The notes under the pieces were generated by a model, which searched no databases, was not told where the DNA came from, and worked only from the letters and a program-made list of their open reading frames with translations. Source: Oscillospiraceae bacterium (GTDB lineage: Bacteria; Bacillota; Clostridia; Oscillospirales; Oscillospiraceae). Taken from it: 64,000 nucleotides of DNA. Shown here in pieces: positions 24,102 to 34,400 of this stretch. The position numbers and the translations under genes are program-made. The stretch's first letter is position 1. The number at the start of each line of letters is the position of its first letter. Location of the stretch: positions 1 to 64,000 of the forward strand of contig JAFRMX010000005.1 of NCBI GenBank assembly GCA_017430455.1. The letters run 5' to 3'.

Positions 24102-26456
24102 ATGCCGGGCGGAATGAGAGGCTCGATGGGCCCGAGAGGATTTCTGACTGAAGAAGAGAAATCCAACATGCCGAAGGTCACAAAAGAACTGCTTGTAAGG
24201 ATATTATCTTACTTGAAGCCCTACTGGCTGCAGTTTCTGTTTGTGTTCATAGCTATACTGCTCTCGGCAACAGTCGGACTGCTCCCGTCTATAATCACGG
24301 GAAAGATCGTAGATCAGGCGCTGGTCGGGAAAGATATGGCGCTGCTGATAAAGCTGCTTGTTGCCGCTTTTGCCGCGCTTACAGTGAGCCAGGCGATCGG
24401 CGTGCTTGAGAGCTATATCAACGCGTGGATCTCGCAGCGAATCATCTTTGACATGAAAAACCAGATGTACAAGCATCTGCAGTATATGCCGCACTCCTTT
24501 TTTACGACCGAGAAGCAGGGCGATATCATAACAAGGATGAATACCGACATAAGCGGTGTCAGCAGCGTGATATCCGGGACTCTCTCAAGGATAGTCAGCA
24601 ACATAGCGACGGTCATAACGACGCTTATCGCGCTGTTTTCAATGAGCGCGCCTCTGGCACTGGTCGGGATCGTCGTGATTCCCCTTCTGATACTGCCTAC
24701 AAGGACAGCCGGCAAGACAAGATGGAAACTGCTCACCGAGAGCCAGGCAAAAAATGACGAGCTCAATCAGGTAATCAATGAGACCCTCTCAGTCTCGGGC
24801 TCGATGCTTGTAAAGATCTTTACGCGCGAGAAGCAGGAATACGAAAATTTCGTAAAAGTTAATAAAGAAGTCACGGACATCTCGCTCAAGGAACAGAGAA
24901 GCGGAAAATGGTTCGGCATGCTGATGGGCATGTTTACCCAGATAGGGCCTCTTCTCATATACTTCGCGGGTGGGTATTTCATAATAAGCAGGATGGACTC
25001 GTCGCTGACTGTCGGCACCATCACCGCAACGGTCGCTCTGATAAACAGGCTCTACAGACCCGTGGAATCGCTTCTGAATCTGCAGGTGGACTTCACCAGG
25101 TCACTCGCGCTCTTTACCAGAATCTTTGATTACTTTGACAGGGAGAACACCATCGTCTCGCCCGAAAACGGCCTCAAACCCGATGTGACCGATCAGCCGA
25201 TCGTTTATGATCACGTTAAATTTTCATACACTCCGGATAAGGAACTCCTGAAAGATATAAACTTCACGGTTCCGGGCGGAAAAATGTACGCGATAGTCGG
25301 CCCCTCGGGCTCCGGGAAATCGACAGTCGTAAATCTGATCCCGAGACTGTATGATGTTGTCGGAGGAAAGGTCACAGTCGCGGGAACAGATGTAAGGGAC
25401 TTCGATCTGGAATATCTGCGCAAGTGTATAGGGGTCGTCACGCAGGAGACCTATCTGTTTAACGGAACCATTCTGGAAAATCTGCGCTATGCAAAAGACG
25501 ATGCCACGGAAGCAGAGATAGAGGAAGCCTGCAGGATCGCGAATATCCACGACTTTATAGTCGCACAGCCGGACGGATACAACACAGAGGTCGGAAACAG
25601 GGGGCTCAAGCTCTCGGGCGGAGAAAAACAGAGGATATCCATAGCAAGGGTCATTCTCAAGGACCCGAAGATCCTTATCCTGGACGAGGCGACTTCCGCG
25701 CTGGATTCGATATCGGAAAACTCTATCCAGGATGCTCTGGAAGCGATGATGAAGGGCAGAACGAGCATTGTTATCGCGCACAGGCTCTCGACGATCCTGA
25801 AGGCGGACTGTATTCTTGTCGTAAAAGATGGAATCATTGCCGAGCAGGGGACCCACGAGGAGCTTCTCGCGATGAACGGGACCTACAGAGAGCTTTACGA
25901 GACGCAGTTCCGCAAGGCGATAGAATATGAAAGCGGCAATCGCTGCGATGAGCTCGATATAGAATCGCTCTCTTCGGAGTATAAAGTGAAACGTATAACG
26001 AGATCGGATATCTCCGATGTTTATGATCTCGCAAAGGCAAATACAAAATACTACAGCTGCATGAATACCGAGCCGACGCCCGACAGCCTTACGGAGGTAA
26101 TAAGCGAGGTGCCGGACGGGGCAGGAGAGACGGACAAGTTCTTTGTCGGATTCTATGATAAAGATGATAAGCTCACGGCAGTAATGGATCTCATTACAGG
26201 ATATCCCGAGAAGGATGACGCGTTTATAGGCTGGTTCATGGTGGATGCTGAGCTCCAGGGGAAAGGCATCGGTTCACAGATCTTTGCGGATGTGAGAGCA
26301 GCCATGAAAGCGCAAAACTATGATAAACTCTCCCTTGAGTGCGCCTCAAGCAACGAGGATGCTGTTGCCTTCTGGAGCTCGCAGGGCTTCGTGATTACCG
26401 GAAAAGAAAAAGACCGCGGAGATTACACCGCGGTCACGATGGAAAAAGATATCTGA
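24102..26456 (+). CDS. ABC exporter half-transporter fused to a C-terminal GNAT acetyltransferase
   Basis: A 784-residue protein. Residues 1-330 form a type-I exporter membrane domain of about six helices, after a Gly/Met-rich start. Residues 350-590 are the ATPase: Walker A GPSGSGKST (about 401-409), signature LSGGEKQR (about 504-511), Walker B ILILDEATSAL (about 525-535), H-loop IAHRLS. Residues 629-784 are a separate GNAT domain starting KRITRSDISDVYDLA, with the acetyl-CoA loop ELQGKGIGSQIF and the late beta-bulge motif FWSSQGFVITGKEKD. The reading frame is continuous. The ABC part resembles MsbA/LmrA-type multidrug or lipid exporters. The fusion suggests acetylation linked to export or self-resistance, or a simple gene fusion. 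Confidence 0.9.
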   Translation: MPGGMRGSMGPRGFLTEEEKSNMPKVTKELLVRILSYLKPYWLQFLFVFIAILLSATVGLLPSIITGKIVDQALVGKDMALLIKLLVAAFAALTVSQAIGVLESYINAWISQRIIFDMKNQMYKHLQYMPHSFFTTEKQGDIITRMNTDISGVSSVISGTLSRIVSNIATVITTLIALFSMSAPLALVGIVVIPLLILPTRTAGKTRWKLLTESQAKNDELNQVINETLSVSGSMLVKIFTREKQEYENFVKVNKEVTDISLKEQRSGKWFGMLMGMFTQIGPLLIYFAGGYFIISRMDSSLTVGTITATVALINRLYRPVESLLNLQVDFTRSLALFTRIFDYFDRENTIVSPENGLKPDVTDQPIVYDHVKFSYTPDKELLKDINFTVPGGKMYAIVGPSGSGKSTVVNLIPRLYDVVGGKVTVAGTDVRDFDLEYLRKCIGVVTQETYLFNGTILENLRYAKDDATEAEIEEACRIANIHDFIVAQPDGYNTEVGNRGLKLSGGEKQRISIARVILKDPKILILDEATSALDSISENSIQDALEAMMKGRTSIVIAHRLSTILKADCILVVKDGIIAEQGTHEELLAMNGTYRELYETQFRKAIEYESGNRCDELDIESLSSEYKVKRITRSDISDVYDLAKANTKYYSCMNTEPTPDSLTEVISEVPDGAGETDKFFVGFYDKDDKLTAVMDLITGYPEKDDAFIGWFMVDAELQGKGIGSQIFADVRAAMKAQNYDKLSLECASSNEDAVAFWSSQGFVITGKEKDRGDYTAVTMEKDI

Positions 26457-26468
26457 GAGGGAGTTGCC

Positions 26469-27335
26469 TCAATTGGGCTTGAAGCCCTCACCGTGGACTT
26501 CAGTCGAGTCCGTCACATAGGTAAAGGCTGAAGGATCTGTCTGCTTTATGAGGCGAATGGTCTGGGCAAGCACATTGCGCCTCGTAACACTTATAATGAG
26601 CTGCTTGCTGTCCCCCGTATAGCCGCCCCTTGCCGCGATAGCCGTAGTGCCGCGGTCTGTATAAGTGTTGAGGACTTTGGATATTTCATCTCCTTTATCC
26701 GTAACGATATAGATTACTTTCGCGTAGTCGACGCCCTGTCCGAGGGCATCGATCACTTTTGAGGAGACATAAATGCTTATAGTCGAGTACAGAGCAACTT
26801 CGATCTCCTTGAAAATAAAGACAGCAATCAGGACTACAGTCGCGTCCACTATGAGAAGAAGAGTGCCGAGAGCGCCGTTGGGGAAGAGCTTTTTGAGAAG
26901 CAGTGCTATGAGATCGGTACCTCCGGTGCTTATGCCGCGCAGAAACAGGATCCCGACCCCGAGACCGCTCAAGGCTCCGCCCGCAACTGATGCCAGAAGC
27001 TCGTTGTTGGTATATGCCGGGAGAATACGGTCCGTGAACTCTATAAATACGGAAAGAAGAGCGGTGGAGACAATAGTCATAAAGACGGATTTAATGCCCA
27101 GATCTTTCCATGCCCAGAGCAATAAAGGCACATTAAGTATAAATGTAAGCACGCTGATCTTTATCGGAAGGATCTGCGCGAGAGCTGTGGCGAGACCGGT
27201 TACCCCGCCCGGAGCTATGTCGTTCGGTACAGTGAACATGCTCAAAGCTGCCGCAACAAGGAAGCTCCCCGCTACGGCAAAAATGATGTCTATAATAATA
27301 CCTTTTTTTCCTGTTGCAAAAAGAATACTGTTCAT
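26469..27335 (-). CDS. YitT family membrane protein with DUF2179 domain
   Basis: A 288-residue protein with five or six hydrophobic segments (motifs PNDIAPGGVTGLA and GISTGGTDLIA typical of the family) and a soluble C-terminal DUF2179 domain (about 205-288). The family is common in Firmicutes; its transport role is unsettled. I chose ATG 27335. A longer form from TTG 27362 would overlap the upstream gene by 17 bases and adds a non-conserved hydrophilic leader. Last gene of the minus-strand run 28490-26469. Confidence 0.88.
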   Translation of the reverse strand: MNSILFATGKKGIIIDIIFAVAGSFLVAAALSMFTVPNDIAPGGVTGLATALAQILPIKISVLTFILNVPLLLWAWKDLGIKSVFMTIVSTALLSVFIEFTDRILPAYTNNELLASVAGGALSGLGVGILFLRGISTGGTDLIALLLKKLFPNGALGTLLLIVDATVVLIAVFIFKEIEVALYSTISIYVSSKVIDALGQGVDYAKVIYIVTDKGDEISKVLNTYTDRGTTAIAARGGYTGDSKQLIISVTRRNVLAQTIRLIKQTDPSAFTYVTDSTEVHGEGFKPN

Positions 27336-27345
27336 ATCATTACAC

Positions 27346-28125
27346 TCATCCCGCAAATACAAGTTCGTGATTCAATATCCCCTTACCGAGCCCGAAAAAC
27401 TCGCGCATGGCGTAGTGGATAAACCCGTAAGGAGTGGACTTCGCGGGAATGCCGTAAAATTCATACCCGGGGTAGTTTCCCGCAATCAGAAGAGCTCTGT
27501 ACACATGAAAATCGTTGGTGACTATGCCGACAGTTTCCGTATTATCAGGCAGAAGATCCGTGCTGCAGGCCAGATTTTCGGCGGTGTTCGTGGAGCTGTC
27601 CTCAAGAATTATTCTGTCCCCGGATATTCCAAGGGAAAGGAGCTGCTGCTTTATACAGAGAGCTTCGCTGATCTCCTCCCCGCTTCCCTGCCCGCCGGAG
27701 GCGATGCAGACTGTACCGGGATTTTCATTTAAGTAGACCGCGGCTCTTTCAGTCCTCTGTACTAGGGCTCCGGATGGAACGAGCCCGTTGACGCGGGCGC
27801 CGAGCACTATTATCGCGTCGAGCCCGTCGGGAGCCTTTTCAAAAGCGCCTGAGATGATAAAGCTTTCGGCAAAAAGAAAAACGGCCAGACAAATCACAAC
27901 TGCGACACGAAATGCGATTATAAGCTTTCTGTTTGCCGGGGCCTTGCCGGAGGCAAGGGCTTTTTTAACAATAAAGTATCTCGCGATGCAGAATGTGCCG
28001 AGAAGCGGCCAGACCCAAAGAAATGACTGGCCGAAGCGCACGGCAAATCCCATCCCGAGATAGTAGAGCCAGCAGAGTATGCCAAAGACGAGAAGGAAGG
28101 AATTAAATACTTTACTGTATTTCAT
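27346..28125 (-). CDS. YdcF/SanA-like (DUF218) membrane protein
   Basis: A 259-residue protein with three N-terminal membrane segments (about 8-30, 35-52, 70-95) followed by a DUF218 domain: AIIVLGARVNG, then SGGQGSGEEISEA, ILEDSSTNTAENL and IVTNDFHVYRA. This Rossmann-like family includes SanA and YdcF, linked to envelope integrity and vancomycin tolerance; the reaction is unknown. Its ATG overlaps the stop of the upstream regulator gene (ATGA). Confidence 0.85.
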   Translation of the reverse strand: MKYSKVFNSFLLVFGILCWLYYLGMGFAVRFGQSFLWVWPLLGTFCIARYFIVKKALASGKAPANRKLIIAFRVAVVICLAVFLFAESFIISGAFEKAPDGLDAIIVLGARVNGLVPSGALVQRTERAAVYLNENPGTVCIASGGQGSGEEISEALCIKQQLLSLGISGDRIILEDSSTNTAENLACSTDLLPDNTETVGIVTNDFHVYRALLIAGNYPGYEFYGIPAKSTPYGFIHYAMREFFGLGKGILNHELVFAG

Positions 28126-28490
28126 TTCAGAGATTCGACATGACTTTTTAAAGCCGCGAAGGTCTCTTCGCTCAGGTCATGCTCGATCCTGCAGGCGTCC
28201 TCTTTTGCGGTCTTCTCATCTACGCCGAGATATATGAAGAAGCGGGTGAGCACTTTTTCGCGAGTATAGATTTTGCTTGCGATCTCCATGCCCTCCGGAG
28301 TAAGCTTAATAAAACTGTTCTCGTCCATGGTCAGGTAACCGCCTTCGCGAAGGCGCTTTACGGCATATGAAACACTGGGTTTTGTAACTCCCAGGTGATT
28401 GGCGATATCGATGGAGCGGATATATCCGTGCTTTTCTTGAAGCACGAGCATAGCTTCAAGATAGTCTTCAGCAGATTCGTATATATTCAT
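28122..28490 (-). CDS. DtxR/MntR family metal-dependent repressor
   Basis: A 122-residue regulator. N-terminal winged helix-turn-helix (SIDIANHLGVTKPSVSYAVK, about 26-45) and C-terminal dimerisation/metal-binding helix with the expected acidic and His residues (ACRIEHDLSEET, about 100-111). There is no SH3-like third domain, as in MntR. It probably senses Mn or Fe. Its direct targets are not evident here: downstream are the YdcF-like and YitT genes, and a diguanylate cyclase gene diverges from it. Confidence 0.88.
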   Translation of the reverse strand: MNIYESAEDYLEAMLVLQEKHGYIRSIDIANHLGVTKPSVSYAVKRLREGGYLTMDENSFIKLTPEGMEIASKIYTREKVLTRFFIYLGVDEKTAKEDACRIEHDLSEETFAALKSHVESLK

Positions 28491-28606
28491 TGCCCACAGG
28501 CTCCTTTCTATTCACGGAATATTACATATAAACTAACATAAAACAGTCGGTTTTTCAAGGAAACGCGATTTTATTCACAGATAATACAAAAAGAAGAGAC
28601 AGTTAT

Positions 28607-28635
28607 TTGCAGTGAAAGCCCTCACATGTTATAAT
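28607..28635 (+). promoter_or_regulatory. Promoter of the diguanylate cyclase gene
   Basis: TTGCAG (28607-28612), 17 bp, perfect TATAAT (28630-28635). The proposed ATG at 28645 is only nine bases after the -10 element, so the mRNA would start at or next to the start codon. Confidence 0.65.
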
Positions 28636-28644
28636 AATTTAGTT

Positions 28645-29814
28645 ATGGGACAGATTACGGCAAAAAAGATAATAAGCGATATAGTCTCCGGAATCAGGGA
28701 TTCTCTGGATACCGGGAAATATACCGGCGAGATGAATGTTCTGCAGGAGGATCATTTCCGCCGGGAATCTCTTACAGCGGAAGCTGTAAGAACGCTTGTT
28801 GCTGCTTTCTTGGTCGCGGTGATACAGCTCGTGCTCATAATAAGCGATTCTTTGACAGGGTTTTATCTGACCGTAAGAAGCGCGGATATGAATAAAGCAG
28901 CGGAGATAATACTACTTACAGTATCTGTCGCAGAGATGATAGCATTAGGCCACATGCTTTCAAAAAAAGATACAAAGAGCGAGAGCCTTGAGATCTGCTG
29001 TGAGATTTATTATGCGGTTTTCGCGGTCGGATTGACGCTTTTCTTTGTGAGCGATTCTTTGAGGTCCGTATTTTCATATGCATTGATTGCGGCTGCCGTT
29101 ATGTATGGGGTCATCGTATTTTATGATAAGCAGATGAGCAAGGCAGGACTCTGGTATTTCGCCGCATTAAGCACAGTGTGCCTTCTCTTTGTCACGAACA
29201 GGGACCTGGGCCCCGGTTATACCGCTGTATATTTCGTGGTTCTTGCCGCTGCAGGGCTAGCAGCCAGATATCTTCGCACACGCTCTGCAAAGAATTTCAT
29301 GATCAATGAAAAGCTTGCCCTTGCAGGCATGACTGACGGGCTCACCGGGATTCCCAACTGGAACGCTTTGGATAAATATTTCTCAGATTTCCCTGATTGT
29401 GAAGGAGGATATTTCGTGGCCGTTTCCGACCTGGATTTTTTCAGAGTATTTAATGATACGGAAGGCCATGTATCCGGCGATGCGGCACTGAAGAAAGCGG
29501 CAAAATGCATATATGAGGTGACGCTTGAAAAAGGCGGTTTCTGCACCAGGTACGGCGGAGATGAGTTTGTCAGCATCTTCCTGAATACGGATCAGGAAAC
29601 GGCGTATTCGTATCTCGATGAGATCGGAAAGAGAGTAGAAAAAGAGGGGATAAAAAACAGCGGCTGCAGTGAAGGCATGCAGACTCTCAGCATCGGATAT
29701 GCCGAAAAACAGGACGAAGAAAGCCCCGGAGATGCTTTGAAAAGAGCTGAGAAAGCACTTGACGGAGCAAAGGAGACCGGTGGAAACAAAGTGACATTTG
29801 CAATAATAAATTAA
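28645..29814 (+). CDS. Membrane-bound diguanylate cyclase (GGDEF)
   Basis: A 389-residue protein: about six membrane helices (residues 50-215), then a cytoplasmic GGDEF domain (about 230-385). The active motif GGDEF is intact (about 304-308), as is the metal/substrate region DLDFFRVFND (about 262-271), so it should make c-di-GMP from two GTP. The upstream RxxD inhibitory site is not obvious. I start it at ATG 28645; a GTG at 28612 would place the start inside the promoter's -35 box. No Shine-Dalgarno is seen before either, which fits a leaderless message. Confidence 0.85.
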   Translation: MGQITAKKIISDIVSGIRDSLDTGKYTGEMNVLQEDHFRRESLTAEAVRTLVAAFLVAVIQLVLIISDSLTGFYLTVRSADMNKAAEIILLTVSVAEMIALGHMLSKKDTKSESLEICCEIYYAVFAVGLTLFFVSDSLRSVFSYALIAAAVMYGVIVFYDKQMSKAGLWYFAALSTVCLLFVTNRDLGPGYTAVYFVVLAAAGLAARYLRTRSAKNFMINEKLALAGMTDGLTGIPNWNALDKYFSDFPDCEGGYFVAVSDLDFFRVFNDTEGHVSGDAALKKAAKCIYEVTLEKGGFCTRYGGDEFVSIFLNTDQETAYSYLDEIGKRVEKEGIKNSGCSEGMQTLSIGYAEKQDEESPGDALKRAEKALDGAKETGGNKVTFAIIN

Positions 29815-29842
29815 CGCTGCGGCAATGGTCGCAGCGTTTTAT
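29813..29842. terminator. Terminator between diguanylate cyclase and C39-like gene
   Basis: A 9-bp stem AACGCTGCG / CGCAGCGTT with an 8-base loop, followed by TTTATT. It overlaps the cyclase stop and sits at the 3' end of the convergent gene. Confidence 0.75.
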
Positions 29843-30909
29843 TCATTCTTTTCAGCAGGAGGCGGAGACAGAATATCCAGAAGCCCCTGAGGCATATATT
29901 CATTTGTCGCGTCTGCAGGTAAATAGGCAAAGGAATCTTCGAACATAACCTCATACCAGTACTCGCCTTCATCGTTTTCAAAAAGTCTGGTTGCCGTATA
30001 AAAATCGTTATTTTCTGCATAATACAAAGTTTTTGAAGACGAGTAAGGGTATTTTTTTATTTCAGAGCTTCTGTTTAATGAGATATCGAAACCTGCGTCG
30101 AGACAGAGCGTATAGGTAAAGTCCTCCCGGTTTCTGGAACTGTCTGCAGTATACAGAAGGCAGCAACCGACCCCCTCTGTGCCGAAATTGCTGCTGCAGA
30201 AGTCCCGAAACGCTTTGGGAAACCAGCGCCTGCTGTATCTGGTAACACGGACATCAAAAAGGCTTTTTACATTCCCGTCCGCCGGGTCGACGACTATCAC
30301 ATCATCTTCCGAAACACCGACAACAGGCACATAGTGGGAACCATAGCTCCCGTAGCACTGAACGATCGGGTAAAAACCGTCGTTGAGAAGCGTTGTAAAA
30401 TCACGGACAATGGTCTTCCTGTTTGAAGCATCGAAAAGATAGCGGTATAGAGCAGTCTGTTCAAAGCCTTCGACAGTACCGGTGACGAGCTCAAAGCCCG
30501 GCACGATGTCGGAAACGCGCTGCCAGCTTGCTATATACGCATCGTAGTAGAGATACCCGGACTCTCTCCAGGCCCGGGCAAAGCTTGCGGGGTTAAAACC
30601 GGTCATATGCCCGACCCGGTTATCGAATACTTCCGCGCTTTCATCCACTTTTACAAGATCGGTCCTTGCGATCTGGATGGCGACGGACAGCACGCAGCAG
30701 GCGCTCCCCCAGACGAGATCTCCATAGAGGTCTGCCCACCGCACATGACCTTCCTTATCGCCCTCCTGAGGGGTGTTCTGACGCCATTCGTATATTCCGG
30801 CGGTAGAAGTCTCCAGAGAAGAGTCGGCGGAGGCACTTTCAGCGAACGCTCCGACAAGTAGCGCAAAGCACAGGATCAGTATTATATTTTTCCTGATCAG
30901 GCCTTTCAT
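29839..30909 (-). CDS. Exported C39-like cysteine protease
   Basis: A 356-residue secreted protein with a signal peptide (1-28, ending ADS). The middle resembles the peptidase_C39_2 papain-like fold: Cys71 or Cys72 in WGSACCVLSV, His192 in GSHYVPVVGV, and Asp208 in VVDPADGN could form the catalytic triad. The C-terminal 100 residues resemble an SH3-like module (EGEYWYEVMFEDSFAYLPAD). Substrate unknown; peptide or cell-wall cross-link cleavage is plausible. Its start lies directly next to the greA stop, so the two are co-transcribed. Confidence 0.75.
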   Translation of the reverse strand: MKGLIRKNIILILCFALLVGAFAESASADSSLETSTAGIYEWRQNTPQEGDKEGHVRWADLYGDLVWGSACCVLSVAIQIARTDLVKVDESAEVFDNRVGHMTGFNPASFARAWRESGYLYYDAYIASWQRVSDIVPGFELVTGTVEGFEQTALYRYLFDASNRKTIVRDFTTLLNDGFYPIVQCYGSYGSHYVPVVGVSEDDVIVVDPADGNVKSLFDVRVTRYSRRWFPKAFRDFCSSNFGTEGVGCCLLYTADSSRNREDFTYTLCLDAGFDISLNRSSEIKKYPYSSSKTLYYAENNDFYTATRLFENDEGEYWYEVMFEDSFAYLPADATNEYMPQGLLDILSPPPAEKNE

Positions 30910-31413
30910 TCAGTGGGAAAGGAGCGGAGCGGATCCGTCGTCTTCCCTTTTTTCTATGCTGACGACTTTTGCCTCGTATGAATACGTGTCACTGACCCTG
31001 ACGGTGAAAGAAACGCCGACCTTTTTTCCGAGCAGCTGCTGACCGAGGGGAGATTCTTTGCTTATGAAGCCTTTGCCCGGGTCAACTCTGACAGTTGTTA
31101 CCACGCTGAGAGTAACGGTCTCGTCATCTTCAGGCATATATACGCCTACAAGGTCATAAAGACCGACCTCATCCGAAGAGGATGTATCTTCAATAATCGT
31201 TGCAGTCTTTATCATACGCTCAAGATATCTGACTCTCGCGTCATTTTCCCGCTGCATTTTTTTGGCGGTCTTGTATTCGTCGTTTTCACTGAGATCGCCG
31301 AAAGATCTTGCTCTTACAACATCCTCCATGATCTTCGGGCGGGTGACGAGCCTTCTTTCTTCAAGCTCTTCCTGCATTTTTCTGATATCTTCGCGAGTAA
31401 GTTCGTTATTCAT
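30910..31413 (-). CDS. greA: GreA family transcription elongation factor
   Basis: A 167-residue protein with the N-terminal coiled coil (about 1-75) whose tip carries the acidic motif GDLSENDEY (about 39-47) that stimulates RNA cleavage in stalled polymerase, and a C-terminal FKBP-like domain (KGFISKESPLGQQLLGKKVG). A C-terminal extension of about ten residues is unusual. It has its own promoter at 31447-31475. Confidence 0.92.
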   Translation of the reverse strand: MNNELTREDIRKMQEELEERRLVTRPKIMEDVVRARSFGDLSENDEYKTAKKMQRENDARVRYLERMIKTATIIEDTSSSDEVGLYDLVGVYMPEDDETVTLSVVTTVRVDPGKGFISKESPLGQQLLGKKVGVSFTVRVSDTYSYEAKVVSIEKREDDGSAPLLSH

Positions 31414-31446
31414 TTTACAGGGTCCTTTTATGTCAAAAGTAGGGAT

Positions 31447-31475
31447 ATTATAGCACTTTAAATTTTGAGCTACAA
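31447..31475 (-). promoter_or_regulatory. Promoter of greA
   Basis: On the minus strand, TTGTAG (31470-31475), 17 bp, TATAAT (31447-31452). It diverges from the addBA start region. Confidence 0.7.
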
Positions 31476-31485
31476 CTGATAAAAT

Positions 31486-34400
31486 ATGGCCATGATCAGA
31501 GTGATTTACGGAAAAGCCGGAACTGGCAAAACAACTTCAATACTCGGAGAACTGGCGCTTGCGGTGAGCAAGGGCATCGGCGGCTATATACTTCTGGTGC
31601 CGGAGCAGTACAGCCATGAGGCAGAAAGAGAGCTTTGCAAAGCATGCGGAGACAGCGCTTCTCTTTATGCCGAAGTGATGAGTTTTACGGGGCTTGCAAG
31701 AAATCTCTACTCGGAATACGGGGGCAGAGAGCCGGAGTTTATCGATAAAGGAGGGAGATTCCTGTGCCTTTATGAGGCTATGGAACTCTCAAGCGGGAAA
31801 CTGAACTTTTACGGAAGCCTCAACAGAAAAGCGGACAGACAGGAGCTGCTGCTCCAGACGATAGATGAACTTAAGGCGGCCGGGATCACGGCCGAGAGAC
31901 TCAGCGAGGCAGCAGCGCGATGTGAAGATTCTGTGCTCAGGAAAAAGCTTGAAGACCTCTGCGTTCTGATGAATGCCTACGAGGAGGCGATCCTCTCCGG
32001 GAAAGCAGACCCAGCGGACAGGCTTACAAACCTCTGCAGATTTATCGGAGAGAAAAAGATCGGCGAAGGCCTGAAGATATATGCAGACGGATTTACAGAT
32101 TTTACATTTCAGGAGTACTCGGTTCTATTCGCACTGGCGGAAAACGGGGCCGATCTCACTGTCTGTCTCACCATAGACCCTGAAGACCCCAAAAATGAGA
32201 TCTTTGCGATGTCTGTGGCTGCAGCGGAGAAGTTTCACGCCTTTTCGAAGAAAAATGGTATTGAATTCAAGGGCACTGCATGCAGAAATGCGGTGGGGAA
32301 AGACAGCTCCGCGGCAGCTCTTGCAAAAAACATTCTCAGCATTCCCCCGGAAAAGTTCGAGGGAGAGAGCAATGTAAAGCTCTGTTCGGCGGCTTCTGTT
32401 TTTGACGAATGCGAAATGGCCGCAGGAGAGATACTCAGACTCGTTCGTGAGAAAGACTGCCGCTGGAGGGATATCGCTGTGGCTATCAGGGGCTTTGAAC
32501 GTTATGAGACAGCGCTCAAGAGCACCTTCGACATGTATTCGATCCCGCTGTTCTTAAGCAAAAAGAGCAACCTGCTTTCAAAACCTTTCCCGGCTATGAT
32601 CGCAGGGGTGTATGAGATAATCTGCGGAGGCTGGAACAGAGAGGATATTATTACCTATATCAGATACGGACTCACGGGAGAAAGCCGTGAGGACTGCGAT
32701 CTGCTCGAAAACTATTTAAACCGCTGGAGACTCTGGAGCAGTGCCTGGCACTCCGAAAAAGACTGGAGGAGGCACCCTGACGGTTTTGGCGCGGAAATTA
32801 CCGCTGAAAGCGAGGAAAAACTGGCGAGGATAAATGCAGTCAGAAAACGGATTGCAAAGCCGCTTCTGAGCTGTGAGGCTAAGGAAAAAGAGGCGAAGAC
32901 CGCGGAAGAGCACCTGAAAGCGCTGGCCGAATATCTGACGGAGGCTGAGCTTGCACAAAGACTTGATGAAAGAGCTGCGGAGCTCAGGGAAACCGGAGCA
33001 GAGGAACTTGCTTCCGAATATGCAGTTTTATGGAAGACTGTTGTGAATGCTCTTGAGCAGGCAGCGCTTACTTTGGGTGACTCGCCCATGAATACGGAGG
33101 ATTTTGGGAAGCTGATAATTGCCCTGCTCTCCAGATATGAGACAGGCAGGATCCCGGTCGCTTTGGACAGGGTCGCTGCAGGTGATTTTGACAGGATGCG
33201 GAGACGCAATATCAGACATCTGCTGATTCTTGGCGCCTCCAACGAAGCGCTTCCTGCTGCGGGAACCGAAACAGGTGTTTTTACCGGCAGAGAAAGACAG
33301 GAGCTAAAAACGCTGGATATAGACATCAAAGATGATGATCAGGCAGTTTGGGCGGAGTATACTCTTATCTACAACTGCCTGAGCCTTCCCTCCGAGAGCC
33401 TCTATATGAGCTATACCTCGACTGATGAAGAGGGAAATATAGTCGCACCTTCGTTTATTATGGAAAAAGCCTCAAAGATGTTTGGGGAAGAGATTCGGCC
33501 CGGGGATGTGACGGAAGCTGAGATGTCAGCACTTTCGCAGGTTACGGAGCTTGCTGCGAACTCATTATCTTCGCCGGGAGAAAAACAAACAGCTGCAGCG
33601 GAGTACCTGAGACGGAATTATCCTGCAAGGCTTGAAACGCTTCAAAAGGCGGCCGGGACAGACAGAGGCTCGCTTTCTTCTAAAAGTGTCAGGCAGCTGT
33701 ACGGAAGCAGTCTGAAACTGAATCCGACAAGAGCAGATACTTATGTTAAATGCGCTTACGCTTATTTCTGCAAATACGGGCTCAAAACCTCGAAGGACGG
33801 AGAGCAGGAGATGGATGCTGCGCAATACGGAAGCTTTATCCACTATGTGCTGGAGCATACTGCAAGCGACATAAAGAAAATCGGCGGCTTTAAAAAGGCA
33901 AAAGCCGAAGATGTGGAAGCTGCCGTTTCCAGAGCGATAAAAGCTTACGCCGAAGAGGTGCTCGGAGGTCTTTCTGAGCAGAGCGGGAGATTTAAACATC
34001 TGTTTTCCAGACTGGAAAACGATGCCAAAAAAATAGCCTTTGAAATGGCGGAAGAACTGAAAAGCACGGATTTTGAACCGCTGAACTTTGAACTGGATCT
34101 TTCCGAAAATGAAACTCTGGGAGTTTTAAAGCTTGGGGACGGAAAAGATACAGCAACGCTCACCGGGAAGATCGACAGAGTTGACGGTTTTGAGCATAAT
34201 GGGAAGCTTTATATAAGGATCGCGGACTACAAGACGGGAGCAAAGAAATTCAATATTTCAAATATCTCATACGGGCTCGATCTTCAGATGCTCCTTTATC
34301 TGTTCGCGCTTGAAAAAAACGGGAGCGGATTGTACGGAAGTGAAGTTGTCCCTGCTGGGATAATGTATGTGCCTGCCAAATTCAAACCTGTTACTGCCAA

